Below, one piece after another: positions 1 to 7,520 of a stretch of 64,000 nt of DNA. Source of the DNA: Streptomyces radicis (GTDB lineage Bacteria > Actinomycetota > Actinomycetes > Streptomycetales > Streptomycetaceae); contig NZ_RBDY01000012.1 of NCBI RefSeq assembly GCF_003626575.1, forward strand, positions 1-64,000. Reading direction: 5' to 3'. Each line of letters starts with the position of its first letter. The first letter of the stretch is position 1. Below the pieces are notes generated by a model. That model had not been told where the DNA came from and did not search any database. It worked only from the letters and a program-made list of their open reading frames with translations. A program made the position numbers and the translations under genes.

Positions 1-395
1 CTGCCCGCATGCTGGCTGCTGGCCGAATGGCCCGCCGCCGAGCACGAACCGGTCCAGTTCTGGCTGTCCAACCTGCCCGCCGACACTCCGCTGACCACGC
101 TCGTCCGGCTGGCCAAGCTCCGCTGGCGGATCGAGCACGACTACCGCGAGATGAAGCAAGCACTCGGCCTGGCCCACTTCGAAGGCCGCACCTGGAAGGG
201 CTGGCACCACCACGTCACCCTCGTCTCCGCCGCCCACGCCTTCTGCACCCTGCAACGGATAGCTCTCTCCCCAAAAGAAACGGCGCCAGCCTGAGCCTCT
301 ACCAGGTCATCCGCGAGTTGCAGACGCTCCTCGCGGTCTGGACCGGCGCCTGCCCCACCTGTCACCGTGACATACCCACACCCATACCAACCTGA
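1..395 (+). pseudogene. IS701-like DDE transposase, 3' end, frameshifted
   Basis: This is the C-terminal part of an IS701/IS4-type DDE transposase, entering from beyond the left edge. Frame 1 is open from position 1 to a stop at 294 and carries the conserved block RWRIEHDYREMKQALGL, whose Glu is the probable last catalytic acid, followed by HFEGRTWKGWHHH. After the stop the matching C-terminus continues in frame 3 (LYQVIRELQTLLAVWTG) to a stop at 395. The switch lies at about 284-294, where gcctgagc would need one more c to stay in frame, so a single-base deletion is inferred. The element is probably inactive unless the shift is a sequencing error. No terminal repeat could be identified. Confidence 0.8.
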
Positions 396-405
396 CCAAG
401 CACTA

Positions 406-657
406 CTAGGGTCTGCCGGGGATCACATGGCGGCGGAGCCCCTGCGGGGCGAGGGAGTCCAGGATGTCGGCCGGGTCGAACGCCTCGCTCGGCGCGAGCA
501 CGCCGGGGGCGCGCCCCCGGCCGCGTCCCTTCCGTGGCGAGCCGAACCGCCGCCTCCGCCGCGCCGATCGAGGTGAAGCGGTGGGTTCCGACGTCCTCGG
601 CATACGCCCTGGCGCCGCCGTGCGGGCCCGTGACATCGGCCTCCGTCAGGTGACCCG
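406..657 (-). pseudogene. degenerate oxidoreductase C-terminal fragment
   Basis: On the minus strand two frames together read like one protein C-terminus. One frame gives AYAEDVGTHRFTSIGAAEA and ATEGTRPG; after a shift near 520 another gives PGVLAPSEAFDPADILD and LAPQGLRRHVIPGRP, then a stop at 406-408. The pattern resembles the tail of saccharopine-dehydrogenase-like NAD(P) oxidoreductases that often sit beside TetR regulators, but that assignment is weak. There is no start codon or N-terminal Rossmann domain. The 5' limit coincides with the left arm of the palindrome at 638-685. It is probably a relic left by rearrangement next to the insertion sequence. Confidence 0.45.
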
Positions 658-685
658 TTCATGAGCGGGTCACCTGGCGGAGGCC
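638..685. terminator. 20-bp near-perfect inverted repeat at the TetR gene 3' end
   Basis: Arms 638-657 and 666-685 are reverse complements with one mismatch and enclose an 8-base loop. The right arm lies inside the last codons of the TetR gene and the left arm lies just beyond its stop. Both strands therefore encode the same tail, LRQVTRS and a stop. It may act as a transcription terminator for the leftward TetR gene, or be the product of a small inverted duplication. Confidence 0.5.
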
Positions 686-1228
686 GTCGATCGCCAACTC
701 CAGGAGGCGGCGGGCCTGTTCCTCGCCCTCGGGGTCGGGGGGCACGCGCCACAGGAAGCCCATGAGCAGCAGCACATCGGCCGGGTCGAGGCCGGGGCGG
801 ACGCCGCCGTCCTCCTCGCACGCGCGCAGCAGGGTGCCCACGGCGGCGGTGACCGGCGCGTAGGTCTCGTTCACCGCGTCGCGGGCCGCCGCCGTGTCGA
901 GCGCCTCGCCGAGGCCGTGCTTGAGGCGGACGTAGTCGGCGAGGCCCAGGAACCACCCGCGGAACGCGTCGAGCGGGGCGTGCGCCGCAAGCAGGTCCGG
1001 GACGGAGTCGACCAGGCGCCGCACTTCGTGCCGGTAGACGGCCAGGACCAGGTCCTCGCGGGTCGGGAAGTGCCGGTAGAGCGTGCCAGCGCCGACGCCC
1101 GCGCGCTTGGCGATGGCGTTGAGCGACGTCGTCCCCGACTCGGCGAACGCGTCGTGGGCGACCCGGAGGATGTGCTCCCTGTTCTTGAGCGCGTCGGCGC
1201 GCGTGGGCTCGTTCGCGGGCTCGGACAC
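659..1228 (-). CDS. TetR family transcriptional regulator
   Basis: A one-component repressor of about 189 residues. The N-terminal DNA-binding domain contains LNAIAKRAGVGAGTLYRHFP, the usual TetR helix-turn-helix ending in Y-R-H-F. The C-terminal half is helical and fits the ligand-binding region of the TetR_C group with the RACEEDGGVRPGLDPADVL motif. The GTG at 1228 is preferred because AGGAG (1233-1237) precedes it at 4 bases; an upstream GTG at 1258 has no good ribosome site. It is divergent from the lipase gene, and palindromes at 1261-1317 lie between them. Target genes and ligand are unknown. Confidence 0.9.
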   Translation of the reverse strand: MSEPANEPTRADALKNREHILRVAHDAFAESGTTSLNAIAKRAGVGAGTLYRHFPTREDLVLAVYRHEVRRLVDSVPDLLAAHAPLDAFRGWFLGLADYVRLKHGLGEALDTAAARDAVNETYAPVTAAVGTLLRACEEDGGVRPGLDPADVLLLMGFLWRVPPDPEGEEQARRLLELAIDGLRQVTRS

Positions 1229-1260
1229 GGGGCTCCTCCGGGTCGGGGGCTGGGGCACCT

Positions 1261-1317
1261 GTTGAACGGAGAGCGCCCCGTTCCGTTCATGAGCGACGGA
1301 GAGTTCTCCGTTTCAAC
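1261..1317. promoter_or_regulatory. probable TetR operator cluster
   Basis: A perfect 7-bp inverted repeat ACGGAGA-gt-TCTCCGT occupies 1296-1311. Related half sites occur at 1265-1273 (aacggagag) and 1282-1287 (tccgtt), and the outer parts gttgaacggaga and tctccgtttcaac are also inverted. The cluster sits immediately upstream of the TetR start, as expected for an autoregulated repressor. Binding is inferred only from position and symmetry. Confidence 0.5.
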
Positions 1318-1358
1318 CCTACTCCAGGAGTCCCCCTGGCTTCCGCGCCGAATCCGAC

Positions 1359-1374
1359 GTTACCGCTCCGTAAC
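1359..1374 (+). promoter_or_regulatory. GTTAC-N6-GTAAC inverted repeat upstream of lipase gene
   Basis: The arms GTTAC (1359-1363) and GTAAC (1370-1374) flank six bases about 80 bases upstream of the lipase start. It could be an operator for an unidentified regulator. Short arms in GC-rich DNA make this a weak call. Confidence 0.25.
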
Positions 1375-1451
1375 TTACCGGCGGGTTACCCCCGTACGGC
1401 CCCGGTGCTTCACTGCCATCAACCTGGCAACGGCGCGAGGAAGGTCCCCCC

Positions 1452-2780
1452 ATGTCACCCTCATCCGGCCCGCGTTCGACGCTCACCCGCCTCATGGCCA
1501 CGGCCGTGGGGCTCGGAACGGCCCTGGCACTCCTCCCGGCGTCCGGGACGGCGACCGCGACCGCGACCGCGGCCCCGTCCACCGTCCCCGAGTTCTACGA
1601 TCCCCCCGCCCAACTACCGGACGCCGACGGCGCGTTGATCCGTACCGAGCCGCTGACGCTGGGCGTGCGCCTGCCCGGCCCCGAGGGCCCGCTGCCCGGC
1701 ACGGCCACCCGGCTCATGTACCGGTCGACCGACGCGGGCGGGCAGCCGATCGCGGTGACCGGCGCCTACATCGAGCCCGCCGCGGACTGGGCGCACGGCG
1801 GCCCGCGCCCGCTGGTGGCGCTGGCCCCCGGCACCATGGGGCAGGGCGACCAGTGCGCGGCCTCGCTCGCCCTCGAGACCCCGCTCGGCATCGACCTGGG
1901 CGGCGGCTCGATCTCCTTCGGCTACGAGAACCTGGCCGTCTACCGCTTCCTGGCCCGTGGCGTCGCGGTCGTGGTCACCGACTACGCGGGCCTCGGCACC
2001 ACGGACCGCGTGCACACCTATGTCAACCGCGTGGACGAGGGCCACGCCCTGCTCGACGCCGCCCGCGCGGCCCGCGCGCTCGACGGGACGTCGCTGACGG
2101 CGGACTCGCCGGTCGGCCTGTACGGCTACAGCCAGGGCGGCGGCGCCACCGCGGCGGCGGCCGAGCTCCAGCCCGTCCACGCGCCCGAACTCCCCCTGGT
2201 GGGCAGCTATGTGGGCGCGCCGCCCGCCGATCTGACCGAGGTCATGGAGGGCATCGACGGCAGCGCGCTCGCCGGGGCGATCGGCTGGACGATCAACGGC
2301 GCGGCCCACACCGAGCCAGGGCTGGGCGCCGTCATCGAAGGCCACCTCGACGACGACGGGCGCGAGGCGTTGAACGGCACGGCCACGATGTGCGTGGGCG
2401 ACGCGATCCTGCGCCACGCGTTCGCGGACACGCGCGACTGGACGACGACGGGGCGTTCCGTCGGCGAGATCGTCGCCGCCGAGCCCGAGGTGCGGGCGTT
2501 CCTCGACGAGCAGCGCATCGGCGAGCGCGCGCCGACGGGCCCTGTGCGGGTGGCGACGGGCGTCGAGGACGACATCGTGCCGCATGCCCAAGCCCGCCAA
2601 CTCGCCACGGACTGGTGCGCGTTGGGGGCGGACGTCAGCTACGCGCCGATCCACCTGCCGGGCCTGGGCGACGGGACGCTGCTCAACCACCTCGCGCCGC
2701 TCATCACCGACCAGGGCGCGGCGATCTCCTGGCTGACCGACCGCTTCAACGGCGAGCCCACCGAGGGAAGTTGCCCCTGA
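1452..2780 (+). CDS. secreted alpha/beta-hydrolase, LIP-type lipase
   Basis: A 442-residue secreted esterase/lipase. The first 41 residues form a signal peptide: a basic start, hydrophobic MATAVGLGTALALLPA, then an Ala-Thr-rich stretch ending in a probable AXA cleavage site (TAAPS). The nucleophile elbow is GYSQGG with Ser near residue 227, and VEDDIVPH and GLGDGTLLNH supply plausible Asp and His. The overall layout matches the secretory lipase (LIP, Candida antarctica lipase A-like) family found in actinomycetes. AGGAAGG precedes the ATG. It probably hydrolyses lipids or esters outside the cell; the natural substrate cannot be read. It is divergent from the TetR gene, which may or may not control it. 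Confidence 0.88.
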   Translation: MSPSSGPRSTLTRLMATAVGLGTALALLPASGTATATATAAPSTVPEFYDPPAQLPDADGALIRTEPLTLGVRLPGPEGPLPGTATRLMYRSTDAGGQPIAVTGAYIEPAADWAHGGPRPLVALAPGTMGQGDQCAASLALETPLGIDLGGGSISFGYENLAVYRFLARGVAVVVTDYAGLGTTDRVHTYVNRVDEGHALLDAARAARALDGTSLTADSPVGLYGYSQGGGATAAAAELQPVHAPELPLVGSYVGAPPADLTEVMEGIDGSALAGAIGWTINGAAHTEPGLGAVIEGHLDDDGREALNGTATMCVGDAILRHAFADTRDWTTTGRSVGEIVAAEPEVRAFLDEQRIGERAPTGPVRVATGVEDDIVPHAQARQLATDWCALGADVSYAPIHLPGLGDGTLLNHLAPLITDQGAAISWLTDRFNGEPTEGSCP

Positions 2781-2854
2781 GGCCCGCGCGGCGGGGCCCA
2801 CGGGGGGCCCGCGGCGGGCCCACGGCGCCCCACAGCCGTGCCAGAATCGGCCGC

Positions 2855-3541
2855 GTGCACGCGCCGCCCGACGCCCCCTGGCCCGTCCGTGCGTTGGGGA
2901 GGCTCAACGCCGCGTACCCGTGGAGCCACAACCACCACTACCACCGCTGGATCATGCGCCAGGTCCCACGGCGGTTCGGGCGCGCGCTCGATGTGGGGTG
3001 CGGCAGCGGGGAGTTGGTGCGGCTGCTGGCCTCGCGGAGCGCGATGGCCCGGGGCATCGACGCCGACCCGCGCATCGTGGAACGCGCGCGCGAGGCGACC
3101 GAGGGCGGGGCGAACGTCGAGTACGCCGTCGGCGACGCGCTCGGGGATCCCGCGGCCAAGGGGCCCTGGGATGTGATCACTTCGGTGGCCGTGCTCCACC
3201 ATCTGCCGCTCACCGAGGCGTTGGAGCATCTGAAGGCCCAACTCGCCCCAGGCGGCACGCTGATCGTGGTCGGCTGTCACATCCCCGCCACCCCCGTCGA
3301 TCACCTGCTCGGCGCCGTCGCCGTCCCGCTCAACCCGCTCATCGGCGTGGCGCGCAACCGGGGGCGGCGGCCAGGGCGCGTGCCCGTCGCCATGAGCGCA
3401 TCGACCGAGCCGCCCACCATGACGTTCCACGAGATCGCCGCAGAGGCGCGACGCGTGCTGCCGGGGGCCGGGCTGCGCCGCCGGGTGTTCTGGCGGCACA
3501 CCCTGGTGTGGCGGCGGCCCTACGGCGGAGCGCCCCGTTAG
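2855..3541 (+). CDS. class I SAM-dependent methyltransferase
   Basis: A 228-residue Rossmann methyltransferase. Motif I is DVGCGSGELVRLL near residues 48-60, followed by GIDADPRIVERA (motif II acid), VGDALGDP, and ITSVAVLHHLPLTEAL with LKAQLAPGGTLIVVG, a layout usual for the Methyltransf_11/25 group. A GTG at 2855 is chosen since it gives a normal N-terminus before WSHNHHYHRWI; no strong ribosome site is visible. Its stop codon overlaps the convergent aldo/keto reductase stop by four bases. The methyl acceptor is unknown, and nothing nearby points to a pathway. Confidence 0.85.
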   Translation: MHAPPDAPWPVRALGRLNAAYPWSHNHHYHRWIMRQVPRRFGRALDVGCGSGELVRLLASRSAMARGIDADPRIVERAREATEGGANVEYAVGDALGDPAAKGPWDVITSVAVLHHLPLTEALEHLKAQLAPGGTLIVVGCHIPATPVDHLLGAVAVPLNPLIGVARNRGRRPGRVPVAMSASTEPPTMTFHEIAAEARRVLPGAGLRRRVFWRHTLVWRRPYGGAPR

Positions 3542-4515
3542 AAGCCCTCGGGGTCGCGCGGGGTGTACGGCTCGGAGAGGCGGGTCAACTCCTCTTCGCT
3601 GAGAGTGAGTTCGACGGCTTCGACGGCCTGGGTGAGGTGTTCCGGCTTGGTGACGCCGACGATCGGCGCGGTCACGGGGGACTGCTGGAGGATCCACGCC
3701 AGGGCGACCTCGGCGCGCGTGACGCCGCGCTCATCGGCGATCGCGCCGACCGCGTCGACGATCGCGCGGTCGGACTCGACGGCCTGGCGGTACATGCGCG
3801 ACCCGAACGGGTCGCTCTCGCTGCGCGGCGTCGCCGTGTCCCACGGGCGGGCCAGTCGGCCCCTGGCCAGCGGGCTCCACGGCAGCACGCCGATGCCCTG
3901 GTCCGCGCAGTAGGGCAGCATCTCGCGCTCCTCCTCGCGCATGAGCAGGCTGTAGTGATTCTGCATGGAGACGAAGCGCGTCCAGCCGTGCAGGTCGGCG
4001 GTGTGCTGCGCCTGCGCGAACTCCCATGTCCACATGGACGAGGCGCCGATGTAGCGCACCTTCCCCGCGCGCACCACGTCGTGGAGCGCCTCCATCGTCT
4101 CCTCGACCGGCACGTCGTGGTCGAGCCGGTGGATCTGGTAGAGGTCGATGTAGTCGGTGCCGAGGCGGCGCAGGCTCGCGTCGACCTGGGTGAGGATCGC
4201 GGCGCGCGAGAGGCCGCCGCCCTTGGGGCCCGGGCCCATGCGGCCATACACCTTGGTGGCGATGACCACCTCGTCGCGCGGGGCGAACTCGGCGAGCAGC
4301 GCGCCGGTGATCTCCTCGCTGGCGCCGAGCGAGTAGACGTTGGCCGTGTCGAACGTCGTGACGCCCGCCTCGATCGCCGCCCGGATGAACGGGCGTGATT
4401 CATCGAGCCCCAGCGCCCAGGAGTGCGTGCCGCGGGCCGGATCGCCGAAGCCCATGCAGCCGAGCACGATGCGTGAGACCTCGAGCCCCGAGGCCCCGAG
4501 CCGGGTGTACTTCAT
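3538..4515 (-). CDS. aldo/keto reductase
   Basis: A 325-residue NADPH-dependent oxidoreductase with an (alpha/beta)8 barrel. It begins MKYTRLGASGLEVSRIVLGC, typical of the family. The catalytic tetrad is visible as Asp and Tyr in FDTANVYSLGASEE, Lys in ATKVYGRMG and His in YQIHRLD. Cofactor-end motifs are PWSPLARGRL and VGVTKPEHL. The ATG at 4515 follows AGGAG at 5 bases; a GTG one codon upstream is possible. It is divergent from the NmrA-like gene and tail-to-tail with the methyltransferase. The substrate is probably a small aldehyde, ketone or sugar. Confidence 0.92.
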   Translation of the reverse strand: MKYTRLGASGLEVSRIVLGCMGFGDPARGTHSWALGLDESRPFIRAAIEAGVTTFDTANVYSLGASEEITGALLAEFAPRDEVVIATKVYGRMGPGPKGGGLSRAAILTQVDASLRRLGTDYIDLYQIHRLDHDVPVEETMEALHDVVRAGKVRYIGASSMWTWEFAQAQHTADLHGWTRFVSMQNHYSLLMREEEREMLPYCADQGIGVLPWSPLARGRLARPWDTATPRSESDPFGSRMYRQAVESDRAIVDAVGAIADERGVTRAEVALAWILQQSPVTAPIVGVTKPEHLTQAVEAVELTLSEEELTRLSEPYTPRDPEGF

Positions 4516-4708
4516 CACCGCTCCTCTCGTCCTGCGGCCCGAGTGCCGCGTCCGTGGAGAACGTTAGCCCCGGCCCACCGAATCGCCCCGGTAGGTGGGC
4601 CGCGGTCCGTATGATGCGCGGGATGAGGCGGGTGATGAGGCGGGTGAAGGTGGACGCCGGGTCGGCGTTCATGGGGCACGCGGCGCGCGCGGCAAGGGGA
4701 GGGGACGC

Positions 4709-5548
4709 GTGAGCGAGGCCACCGTGCTGGTGACCGGGGCCACCGGAACGATCGGCGGCCGGATCACGGCGGGACTGCTGGCCGAGGGCCGCCACCGGGT
4801 GAGGGCGGCCAGCCGCGGCGGCACCGCCGCCGAGGGAGCGGCGCGGCCCGTCCGCTTCGACTGGTACGAACCCGCCACCCACGCCGCCGCGTTGGAAGGC
4901 GCCGACCGGGTCCATCTCATCGCGCCCATCGGCGACCCCGAGCCGGCCGCCGTGATGCTGCCGTTCCTCGAACAGGCCCGCGCCGCGGGGGTGCGGCGGG
5001 TGGTCCTGCTCAGCGCCTCGCTCGTCGAGTCGGGCGACCCGGGGCTTGGCGAGGTGCAGGCGGCGTTGCCCCAACTGTTCGCCGAATGGGCGGCGTTGCG
5101 GCCCTCCTGGTTCATGCAGAACCTGATCGGCGACCACCACCACGCCCGCACCCTCCGCGACGAGGGGCTGATCCGCACTGCCACGGGTGAGGGGCGGGTG
5201 GGCTTCGTCGACGCGGACGACATCGCGGCGGTCGCCGTTCGCGCCCTGAGTGACGAGCGGTCCCCCGACGCGGAGTTGGTGCTCACCGGGCCCGAGGCGC
5301 TGAGCTATGCCGAGGTGGCCGCGGTGATCGCCGAGGTCACCGGGCGCGACATACGCCATGTGGCGGTCTCCGCCGACGAGTTGGGCGAACGGCTCACGGC
5401 GGTGATGCCGCCGCGCTTCGCCGCCCTGCTCGCCGCCATGGACCGCGCCATCGCCGAGGGCGCCGAGGACCGCACGACCGACGCGGTCGAACGCGTCACC
5501 GGCCGCCCGCCGGGCGACTTCCGCGCGTTCGCGGCGCGCGCGTGGTGA
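4709..5548 (+). CDS. NmrA-like NAD(P)-binding protein (atypical SDR)
   Basis: A 279-residue single-domain Rossmann protein starting MSEATVLVTGATGTIGGRI, with the GATGTIG nucleotide-binding loop at residues 10-16. Later features (RVHLIAPIGDP, LLSASLVE, LRPSWFMQNL, GFVDADDIAAVAV) follow the NmrA/quinone oxidoreductase-like pattern of NAD(P)H-sensing or ergot-alkaloid-type reductases. A GTG start at 4709 is preceded by AGGGGAGGGG. Its 3' end overlaps the convergent flavoprotein gene by 53 bases. The role is unclear: enzyme or redox sensor. Confidence 0.87.
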   Translation: MSEATVLVTGATGTIGGRITAGLLAEGRHRVRAASRGGTAAEGAARPVRFDWYEPATHAAALEGADRVHLIAPIGDPEPAAVMLPFLEQARAAGVRRVVLLSASLVESGDPGLGEVQAALPQLFAEWAALRPSWFMQNLIGDHHHARTLRDEGLIRTATGEGRVGFVDADDIAAVAVRALSDERSPDAELVLTGPEALSYAEVAAVIAEVTGRDIRHVAVSADELGERLTAVMPPRFAALLAAMDRAIAEGAEDRTTDAVERVTGRPPGDFRAFAARAW

Positions 5549-6881
5549 CCGGGACGACGCGCACCGCCGCGCTCAGCGCGCGGTCGACGGCGTCGCCGCG
5601 GTCGTCCATGAGGTTGGTCAGCAGCCGGATCACCACGCGCATGGTGGCGGGCGAGGTCACCACGCGGCGGGAGACGAACGACGCCAGCGCGGGCCGACGG
5701 AGCAGCGCGGCCCAGCCGTTGCCCAGGCGGTAGTAGCCGCCGTTGCGTCGCTGGATCTCCCTCGGGTACCGCTGGAGGATCCGCTCGCGCCACGGCCCTG
5801 CCGGGCGGGCGAGGGCGTACACGGCGGTCTCCGCGGCGACTTCGCCCGACTCCATGGCGTAGGGGATGCCCTCGCCGTTCCACGGGGAGACCATGCCGCC
5901 CGCGTCGCCGACGAGCAGCATGCCGCGCGTGTAGTGCGGCAGGCGGTTGTGCCCCATGGGCAGGGCGGCGCCGCGCAGGGGCCCTTCGGCGTTCTCCTCG
6001 CCCCTGAGCCCCCAGCCCGCCGGGGTGCGGGCGAGCCAGGTGTCGAGCAGCGCGCGGGTGTCCCAACTCCCCTGGGAGCGTTGGCCGATGACGCCGAGGC
6101 CGACGTTCACCCGGCCGTCGCCCATGGGGAAGATCCAGCCGTATCCGGGGATCAGGGGGGCGCCGTGGCGCTCGCGCAGGTCGGCCCAGATGTCCAGATA
6201 GGGGTCGTCGTGGCGGCTCGGGGAGCGGTAGTAGCGGCGGATCGCGGTGGCCATCGGGCGGCGGGTGACGCGGGTGACGCCGAGCGCGACGGCAAGACGG
6301 GTCGAGACGCCGTCGGCCGCGATGACCAGCGGGGCCTCGCACGTCACCGGCCGTTTCTCCGGGCCCACATGGGCGCGGACGCCGCGCACCCTGCCGTTCC
6401 TGTCGAGCACCGGCTCCATGACCTTCGCCGAAGTCCACAGCCGCGCCCCGGCCTTGACGGCCTGGCGGGCGAGCAGCTCGTCGAAGTCGTGTCTGCTGCG
6501 GGTGAGTCCGAATCCCGGGAAGCGGGCGCTCTCCGGCCAGTCGATCTCCACGGCGAGCCCTGACGCGTAGAAGCGTACGCCGCTGTTCCGCTGCCAGCCC
6601 TCGGCGTCGATGTCGACGCCCATGCCGATCAACTGCCGCACGGCGCGCGGCGTGAGGCCGTCGCCGCACACCTTCTCGCGCGGGAACTCCGACTTCTCGA
6701 GCAGCAGCACGTCGACGCCGTGCCGGGCGAGGTGATAGGCCGCCGAGGAACCGGCGGGCCCCGCGCCGACCACGATCACATCGGCGACGGCGTCGGACGG
6801 CGAGGCGGCGGACAGGGAAGCCGCGGACGGCGAGGCGGCGGACGGCGAGGCGGCGGACGGCGAGGCGGCGGACTCGGACAT
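5496..6881 (-). CDS. geranylgeranyl reductase family FAD-dependent oxidoreductase
   Basis: A 461-residue flavoprotein. After an N-terminal Ser-Ala-Ala-rich tail of 28 residues comes the FAD dinucleotide fold VIVVGAGPAGSSAAYHLARHG, then FPREKVCGDGLTPRAV (the CxxG substrate-side motif of this family), VIAADGVSTRLAVALG, and the second FAD motif LVGDAGGMVSPWNGEGI. Family members saturate isoprenoid chains, for example of menaquinone or polar lipids. This copy stands alone, so its substrate is inferred only from the family. The tail is made of 15-base DNA repeats (6796-6870), which is unusual. The 3' end overlaps the convergent NmrA-like gene. Confidence 0.9.
   Translation of the reverse strand: MSESAASPSAASPSAASPSAASLSAASPSDAVADVIVVGAGPAGSSAAYHLARHGVDVLLLEKSEFPREKVCGDGLTPRAVRQLIGMGVDIDAEGWQRNSGVRFYASGLAVEIDWPESARFPGFGLTRSRHDFDELLARQAVKAGARLWTSAKVMEPVLDRNGRVRGVRAHVGPEKRPVTCEAPLVIAADGVSTRLAVALGVTRVTRRPMATAIRRYYRSPSRHDDPYLDIWADLRERHGAPLIPGYGWIFPMGDGRVNVGLGVIGQRSQGSWDTRALLDTWLARTPAGWGLRGEENAEGPLRGAALPMGHNRLPHYTRGMLLVGDAGGMVSPWNGEGIPYAMESGEVAAETAVYALARPAGPWRERILQRYPREIQRRNGGYYRLGNGWAALLRRPALASFVSRRVVTSPATMRVVIRLLTNLMDDRGDAVDRALSAAVRVVPVTTRAPRTRGSRPAGGR
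6796..6870. repeat. five 15-bp tandem repeats in a coding N-terminus
   Basis: Five consecutive 15-base units of gacggcgaggcggcg (the second, 6811-6825, is diverged) encode repeated S-A-A-S-P pentapeptides at the start of the geranylgeranyl-reductase-type flavoprotein. In-frame copy-number change would only lengthen or shorten a disordered tail. Confidence 0.9.
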
Positions 6882-7027
6882 GAAGGCACCCCTTTCGCAC
6901 GTCTCCCGAAGCTACCCAGCCCCGCGGGGGCCGACGCGACCCGGCGAAGCACCCCGGGCGCACCCCACGGGCGCACACCCCTCACCACACCCCGGAGCGC
7001 GCGCCCTCACACGCGTGCTTCCTCAAC

Positions 7028-7510
7028 TCATCGCGGAGGAGAGAAATAGTCGGCCAGCATCTCCGTAGGCCAAGACGGCTGACGGACGTTGCCGCGTGGT
7101 CCCATCTCGACGAACCACGGCTTGATGTCCAACACGGGCGTGCCGTCCACGGCGTCCAGCTCCTCAACGTGGAGGTCGAGACCGTCAACTCCCAGGAGCC
7201 GACAGCGTGACACGCCCAACCAGTTGAGCCGCCGCATGTTGCGGTGGGCGAAAATGCCCCCGGCGGGCCAGGCGGGGTTATCCCTTGGCCGTCGGGGCTC
7301 GGCGTGCACATCAGTTGGGTCGGTGAGGTGAAAACGGAAGACAACCTCGATATGCGAAAAGGCATCGAGACCGACCACCGCCCCGGGAGTGAACCTCTCA
7401 CCGTCAATTCGGATGATGGCGCGGCTGCCGCCCCAGTAGTCATCGCCGGGTTCAGATCGGCCACCAAAGACATGGGCGACGGGTACGACGGTGAACAACT
7501 CGTCTGCCAT
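7028..7510 (-). CDS. TsaA/TrmO-like (UPF0066) protein
   Basis: A 160-residue protein of the TsaA/TrmO family, whose E. coli member makes N6-methyl-threonylcarbamoyladenosine in tRNA. Seen motifs are VDGLDLHVEELDAVDGTPVLDIKPW and GGIFAHRNMRRLNWLGVS, the signature blocks of the family. The ATG at 7510 follows GAGGAG at 6 bases. The C-terminal rRNA/tRNA-contact region of long TrmO proteins is absent, as in many actinomycete copies, so a different small-molecule methyl transfer is possible. The gene lies just downstream of a TPR regulator on the same strand. Confidence 0.85.
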   Translation of the reverse strand: MADELFTVVPVAHVFGGRSEPGDDYWGGSRAIIRIDGERFTPGAVVGLDAFSHIEVVFRFHLTDPTDVHAEPRRPRDNPAWPAGGIFAHRNMRRLNWLGVSRCRLLGVDGLDLHVEELDAVDGTPVLDIKPWFVEMGPRGNVRQPSWPTEMLADYFSPPR

Positions 7511-7520
7511 CACATGCTCC

